The position numbers and the translations under genes were made by a program. A stretch of 45,410 nt of DNA. Origin: Candidatus Competibacteraceae bacterium. GTDB taxonomy: Bacteria > Pseudomonadota > Gammaproteobacteria > Competibacterales > Competibacteraceae. How positions within the stretch are numbered: the first letter of the stretch is position 1; every line of letters starts with the position of its first letter. Of the stretch, positions 41,966-45,410 are shown in pieces. Location: NCBI GenBank assembly GCA_027492875.1, contig JAPUDV010000117.1, positions 1 through 45,410 on the forward strand, read 5' to 3'. The notes under the pieces are model-generated. The model saw only the letters and a list, made by a program, of their open reading frames with translations. It was not told the DNA's origin and searched no databases.

Positions 41966-43369
41966 TTAGTCAAAGATCTTTCCCGGATTCATGATGCCGT
42001 TCGGATCGAAGACCTGCTTGATGGCTCGCAGGTAGCCGATCTCGGTTTCATCCCGGGTGTAGTGCAGGTACGGTTTCTTGGTCAGGCCGACACCGTGTTC
42101 GGCCGAGATGCTGCCGCCATGACGGCGCAGCACCTCAAATAGATGCTCACTCACCGCTCCGCACTTTTGCGCGAAAGTGGCCGAATCCAGGTCCGCCGGC
42201 TTGAGGATGTTGACGTGCAGGTTGCCGTCGCCGATGTGGCCGTACCACAGCACCTCGAAATCGGGATATTCCCGCGCCAGCAGTTCATCGATTTCGGCCA
42301 GCAACGCGGGAACCCGCGAAATCCGCACCGCGATATCGTTCTTGTAGGGTTGATGCTCCGAGATCGATTCGCTGATGTCCTCGCGCAACCGCCACAGTTC
42401 CCGGGCCTGACTCTCGCTTTGACTGATCGCGCCGTCCGCCAGCCAGCCCTGTTCGGCGCAGTGTTCGAATAGGGCCAGCGCTTGGTCGGTGTGTGCTTCT
42501 TTCGGGTTCTCGAACTCGACCAGCACGTAATAGGGTGTTTCGACGTCGAACGGGCGATGCAGGCCCTTTTTCAGTACGTGGCGCAGCGCCCGCTCCGAGA
42601 AAAACTCGAAGGCGCTCAATTCCAGCTTGTTGCGAAAGACATGGTACAGCGACATCACGCTGTCCAGGTCCGGCACGCCCAGCACCATCACGCTCGGTTC
42701 GCGCGGCGGCCGAGCCAGTTTCAGTGTCGCCTCGACGATGATCCCCAGCGTGCCTTCACTTCCAACGAACAGATGCCGTAGATCGTAACCGCTGGCGTTT
42801 TTGATCAAGCCGCGATTGAGATCGAGTAGGTCGCCACGGCCGGTGACCACCTTCAAGCCGCTCACCCAGTCGCGGGTTAGGCCGTAGCGCACGACCTTGA
42901 TACCGCCGGCGTTGGTGGCGACATTGCCGCCGATCTGGCTGGAGCCGCGCGAGGCGAAATCCACCGGATAGTACAAACCATGGTCGCGGGCAAAATTCTG
43001 TAGCGCTTCGGTGACTACGCCGGCTTGGCAGGTCACACTGCGGTCGGTCGGGTCGAATTCGAGAATCTGGTTCATTCGCTCCATGGAGACCACGATTTCG
43101 CCCCGACAGGCGACCGCCGCACCGCTCAGGCCGGTACGGCCACCTGAGGGTACCAGCGCTAGCCGATGCTCGTTGGCGTAACGCACCAGTTGTCGAATCT
43201 GCTCGACGCTGCCTGGCAGCACCACCGCCAGCGGATTTGGCGTGTATAGACGCGTCCAATCCCGACCATAGTTCAGGCAACTATCCGGGTCGGCGCGAAC
43301 CTGGGCGGGTTCGATGAAGGCGCGGATGCCGTCGAGCAGGACGGCGGCCGATTCGTTGAGGGTAGGCAT
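41966..43369 (-). CDS. D-2-hydroxyglutarate dehydrogenase-like FAD oxidase
   Basis: A 467-residue FAD-linked oxidase: an N-terminal FAD-binding type 4 domain (PSGGRTGLSGAAVA, QIGGNVATNAGGIKVVRYG, GSEGTLGII) and a C-terminal domain with metal-site motifs WYGHIGDGNLHVNI and AEHGVGLTKK. It resembles the D-2-hydroxyglutarate/D-lactate/glycolate dehydrogenase group. Divergence from serA strongly suggests D-2-hydroxyglutarate, as in pseudomonads where the two enzymes are coupled. ATG 43369 is chosen; a TTG three codons earlier is possible. Its stop TAA coincides with an IS target duplication. Confidence 0.9.
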   Translation of the reverse strand: MPTLNESAAVLLDGIRAFIEPAQVRADPDSCLNYGRDWTRLYTPNPLAVVLPGSVEQIRQLVRYANEHRLALVPSGGRTGLSGAAVACRGEIVVSMERMNQILEFDPTDRSVTCQAGVVTEALQNFARDHGLYYPVDFASRGSSQIGGNVATNAGGIKVVRYGLTRDWVSGLKVVTGRGDLLDLNRGLIKNASGYDLRHLFVGSEGTLGIIVEATLKLARPPREPSVMVLGVPDLDSVMSLYHVFRNKLELSAFEFFSERALRHVLKKGLHRPFDVETPYYVLVEFENPKEAHTDQALALFEHCAEQGWLADGAISQSESQARELWRLREDISESISEHQPYKNDIAVRISRVPALLAEIDELLAREYPDFEVLWYGHIGDGNLHVNILKPADLDSATFAQKCGAVSEHLFEVLRRHGGSISAEHGVGLTKKPYLHYTRDETEIGYLRAIKQVFDPNGIMNPGKIFD

Positions 43370-43474
43370 GGTCGTCAACAGTTGTCGCCGTGGGAAAAAA
43401 GAGGGTAAGGTTACTTGTCCATCATGGGTCAGACTTCCAACCGCATTCTATCACCGGCGAAACCCCGCGCAGCC

Positions 43475-44713
43475 ATGAGCAAAACTTCACTCGACAAGAG
43501 CAAGATCAAGATCCTGTTGCTGGAAGGCATCCATTCCAGCGCCGTCGAGGCGTTCCAGGCGGACGGCTATACCAATATCGAATTCCATCCGAAAGCGTTG
43601 CCCGAACCGCAGTTACTGGAATCGATCGGCGACGCCTATTTCGTCGGCATCCGTTCGGCCACCGAGTTAGCCGCCGGCGTCATCGCGCGCGCCCCCCGCT
43701 TGATCGGCGTCGGCTGCTTCTGCATCGGCACCAATCAGGTGGATCTCGGCGCCGCTCAGGAACGCGGCATTCCGGTGTTCAACGCGCCGTTTTCCAATAC
43801 CCGCAGCGTGGCGGAGCTGGTGCTGGCCGAGATCGTGTTCTTGATGCGCGGTATCCCCCAGCGCAGTGCCATGGCCCATCGTGGCGGTTGGGTCAAGACC
43901 GCCACCGGCTCTCACGAGGTGCGCGGCAAGTGTCTGGGTGTTGTCGGTTATGGCCACATCGGCATCCAGGTCGGGCTGCTGGCCGAGGCGCTGGGCATGC
44001 GGGTGGTGTTTTACGACATCGAGACCAAGCTGGCGCTGGGCAACGCCCAAGCGCTACCGTCGCTGGACGCGCTGCTGGAGACCGCCGATCTGGTGACCCT
44101 GCATGTCCCGGAAACGCCGCAGACCTTTCGGATGATCGGGGCCGAACAACTGGCGCGGATGAGGCCTGGCGCACGCTTGATCAACGCCGCCCGAGGTACG
44201 GTGGTCGACATCGACGCGCTGGTGGCGGCGCTGGAATCCAAACATCTGGCTGGAGCGGCGGTTGATGTGTTTCCAGTGGAGCCGAAGGCCAACGACGAGG
44301 AATTCATTTCACCGTTGCGCCGTTTCGACAATGTGTTGCTCACTCCGCACGTCGGCGGCAGCACCGAGGAAGCCCAGCAGAATATCGGCCTGGAAGTAGC
44401 GAGCAAGCTGATCAAGTACAGCAACAACGGCTCGACCCTCAGTTCGGTCAATTTCCCGGAGGTGTCGCTGCCCGAGCACCCCGGCAAGCACCGGCTGCTG
44501 CATATTCACCGCAATCAGCCAGGCGTGCTGTCGCGGATCAACGCCATCTTCTCCGAGCAGCGCATCAACATCGCCGGCCAGTACCTGCAAACCAACGCCA
44601 GGATCGGTTACGTGGTGATCGATCTGGATAGCCACGAACGCGCCGAGACGCTGTATTTGAAGAAACGGTTGGAGGAAGTGGACGGTACGATTCGAAGCCG
44701 GATTCTATACTGA
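43475..44713 (+). CDS. serA: D-3-phosphoglycerate dehydrogenase
   Basis: A 412-residue SerA that oxidises 3-phosphoglycerate in the first step of serine synthesis. It has a nucleotide-binding fold (VVGYGHIG), an active-site region (INAARGTVVDIDAL and LTPHVGGSTEEAQ) and a C-terminal ACT domain (IHRNQPGVLSRINAIF) for serine feedback. The length matches the E. coli type, without the extra ASB domain. ATG 43475 begins MSKTSL, as in relatives; the open frame to 43415 is ignored. About 105 bp separate it from the divergent D-2-HGDH start. Confidence 0.95.
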   Translation: MSKTSLDKSKIKILLLEGIHSSAVEAFQADGYTNIEFHPKALPEPQLLESIGDAYFVGIRSATELAAGVIARAPRLIGVGCFCIGTNQVDLGAAQERGIPVFNAPFSNTRSVAELVLAEIVFLMRGIPQRSAMAHRGGWVKTATGSHEVRGKCLGVVGYGHIGIQVGLLAEALGMRVVFYDIETKLALGNAQALPSLDALLETADLVTLHVPETPQTFRMIGAEQLARMRPGARLINAARGTVVDIDALVAALESKHLAGAAVDVFPVEPKANDEEFISPLRRFDNVLLTPHVGGSTEEAQQNIGLEVASKLIKYSNNGSTLSSVNFPEVSLPEHPGKHRLLHIHRNQPGVLSRINAIFSEQRINIAGQYLQTNARIGYVVIDLDSHERAETLYLKKRLEEVDGTIRSRILY

Positions 44714-44756
44714 GTCGGAAAGACCAACACAGGCATGGCAATGAGGTCAACAGGCG

Positions 44757-45290
44757 ATGTCACTGCGAGACGAACTACTGAAAGCGGGGTTGGTTGCCTC
44801 CGAGCAGGTTAAAAAGCGAGACTCGGACACGCGCCGACAGGAGCACCAGCGCAAGAAAAACAAGGCGCTGGGCGCCGAGGAAGCGGCACGGCGCGAGGAA
44901 GCGCGCCAGTGGGCCGAGGCCGAGGCCACCCGCAAGCGCGAGCAGGACCGACGGCTGAACCAGCAACGCGAAGCGGAAAAACAACACCGAGAACTGGCCG
45001 CCCGTGCCCGTCAGCTGATCGATGCTCACCGGCTGAACGAGCCGTCGGCGGAGGCGATCTACAACTTTCAGGACGGCCGCTTTATCCGCGCCGTCCGCGT
45101 CACGCCCGCCCAGCGCAAGGCGCTGGCCACGGGTCGGCTGGCCATCGTTCGCGGCGACCGCAGCGAGTTCGATTTTCCGTTGTTGTTTAGGGAGATAGCG
45201 GCCAAGCTGGCGCAATTTTCCCCCGAACGCGTGCTGCTGTTGTACCCCGAAAGCGATGGCGGCGAAGCCGAGGAGGAGTGGGGGGATTAA
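44757..45290 (+). CDS. DUF2058 family protein (YaiL-like)
   Basis: A 177-residue protein of the DUF2058/YaiL family, function unknown. It begins MSLRDELLKAGLV, followed by a long charged coiled coil rich in Arg, Glu and Gln (about 18-85), and a small C-terminal globular part (YNFQDGRFIRAVRV). Nucleic-acid or ribosome association has been suggested for relatives, but nothing here proves it. It lies 43 bp after serA on the same strand and may be read from the serA promoter. Confidence 0.88.
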   Translation: MSLRDELLKAGLVASEQVKKRDSDTRRQEHQRKKNKALGAEEAARREEARQWAEAEATRKREQDRRLNQQREAEKQHRELAARARQLIDAHRLNEPSAEAIYNFQDGRFIRAVRVTPAQRKALATGRLAIVRGDRSEFDFPLLFREIAAKLAQFSPERVLLLYPESDGGEAEEEWGD

Positions 45291-45390
45291 AGCCGTAACC
45301 CGAGGGGGCAATCGTTGAGCTTATCTTAACTTGAATAGTTTTTATACCATCATACTATTTTATTGTCTCCAATGGGGAAGGGCAAAACCC

Positions 45391-45404
45391 CCGCCTTTAG
45401 GCGG
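45391..45404. repeat. Small hairpin at window edge, possible IS200/IS605 end
   Basis: CCGCC-TTTA-GGCGG. Hairpins of this kind occur at the ends of IS200/IS605-type elements, but the rest would lie outside the window. Confidence 0.3.
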
Positions 45405-45410
45405 AAGCTC

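Noticed and set aside
1..45410. CRISPR arrays, tRNA or rRNA genes
   Set aside because: No regularly spaced repeats and no tRNA or rRNA signatures were seen on either strand.

Overview
This window is GC-rich, densely coded DNA from a gammaproteobacterium. The organism was not identified by any search. A nitrate-assimilation block, a polyphosphate operon (pap-ppk1-CHAD), a serA/D-2-hydroxyglutarate dehydrogenase pair and many short REP-like repeats would fit a polyphosphate- or glycogen-accumulating wastewater lineage such as Candidatus Competibacter/Contendobacter. That placement is inference from gene content only.

Layout. 0-5 kb: a membrane-anchored periplasmic protein with a possible Sm-like tail, a DUF1015 protein and an EF-G paralogue. 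5-10.5 kb: a minus-strand cluster of two NosL-family proteins, a TlpA-like thioredoxin lipoprotein, a Cys-rich polytopic membrane protein and an FtsX-type ABC transporter. A hicBA toxin-antitoxin pair sits inside this cluster on the other strand, and a 174-bp ISL3-like MITE sits between the two nosL genes. 10.5-15.9 kb: a lipocalin, then a two-gene signalling module (LivK-type binding lipoprotein plus a Cache/HAMP/PAS/GGDEF/EAL protein). The module is bracketed by two diverged copies of a 77-bp sequence, which suggests it was inserted between the lipocalin gene and a small membrane-protein gene. 15.9-25.1 kb: nitrate assimilation. A PP2C/Ser-Thr kinase fusion and a NarK transporter diverge from nirB-nirD-nasA, with a good sigma-54 promoter in front of nirB.

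25-33 kb: a NamZ-family (DUF1343) protein, a small unknown protein, a membrane diguanylate cyclase, Slt70, a PMCA-type P-type ATPase and a second lytic transglycosylase. 34-39 kb: pap, ppk1 and a CHAD protein, all on the plus strand and tightly packed. 39-40.4 kb: an MmgE/PrpD protein. 40.4-42 kb: a gene-poor stretch holding a strong small-RNA candidate, REP-like repeats and a broken ISAzo13-like insertion sequence with matching ends and a 3-bp target duplication. 42-45.3 kb: D-2-hydroxyglutarate dehydrogenase and serA, divergent, then a DUF2058 protein.

How the genes work together. The nitrate genes form a full uptake and reduction route from nitrate to ammonium: NarK, NasA, then NirBD. Pap, PPK1 and CHAD cover polyphosphate synthesis, use and binding. 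D-2-HGDH and SerA are probably coupled, the first removing the D-2-hydroxyglutarate that SerA-type enzymes can make. The NosL/TlpA/ABC cluster looks like an envelope metal (copper) or thiol handling system, but no nosZ is present in the window. No tRNA, rRNA or CRISPR array was seen. All calls were made by eye from sequence motifs, without database searches.
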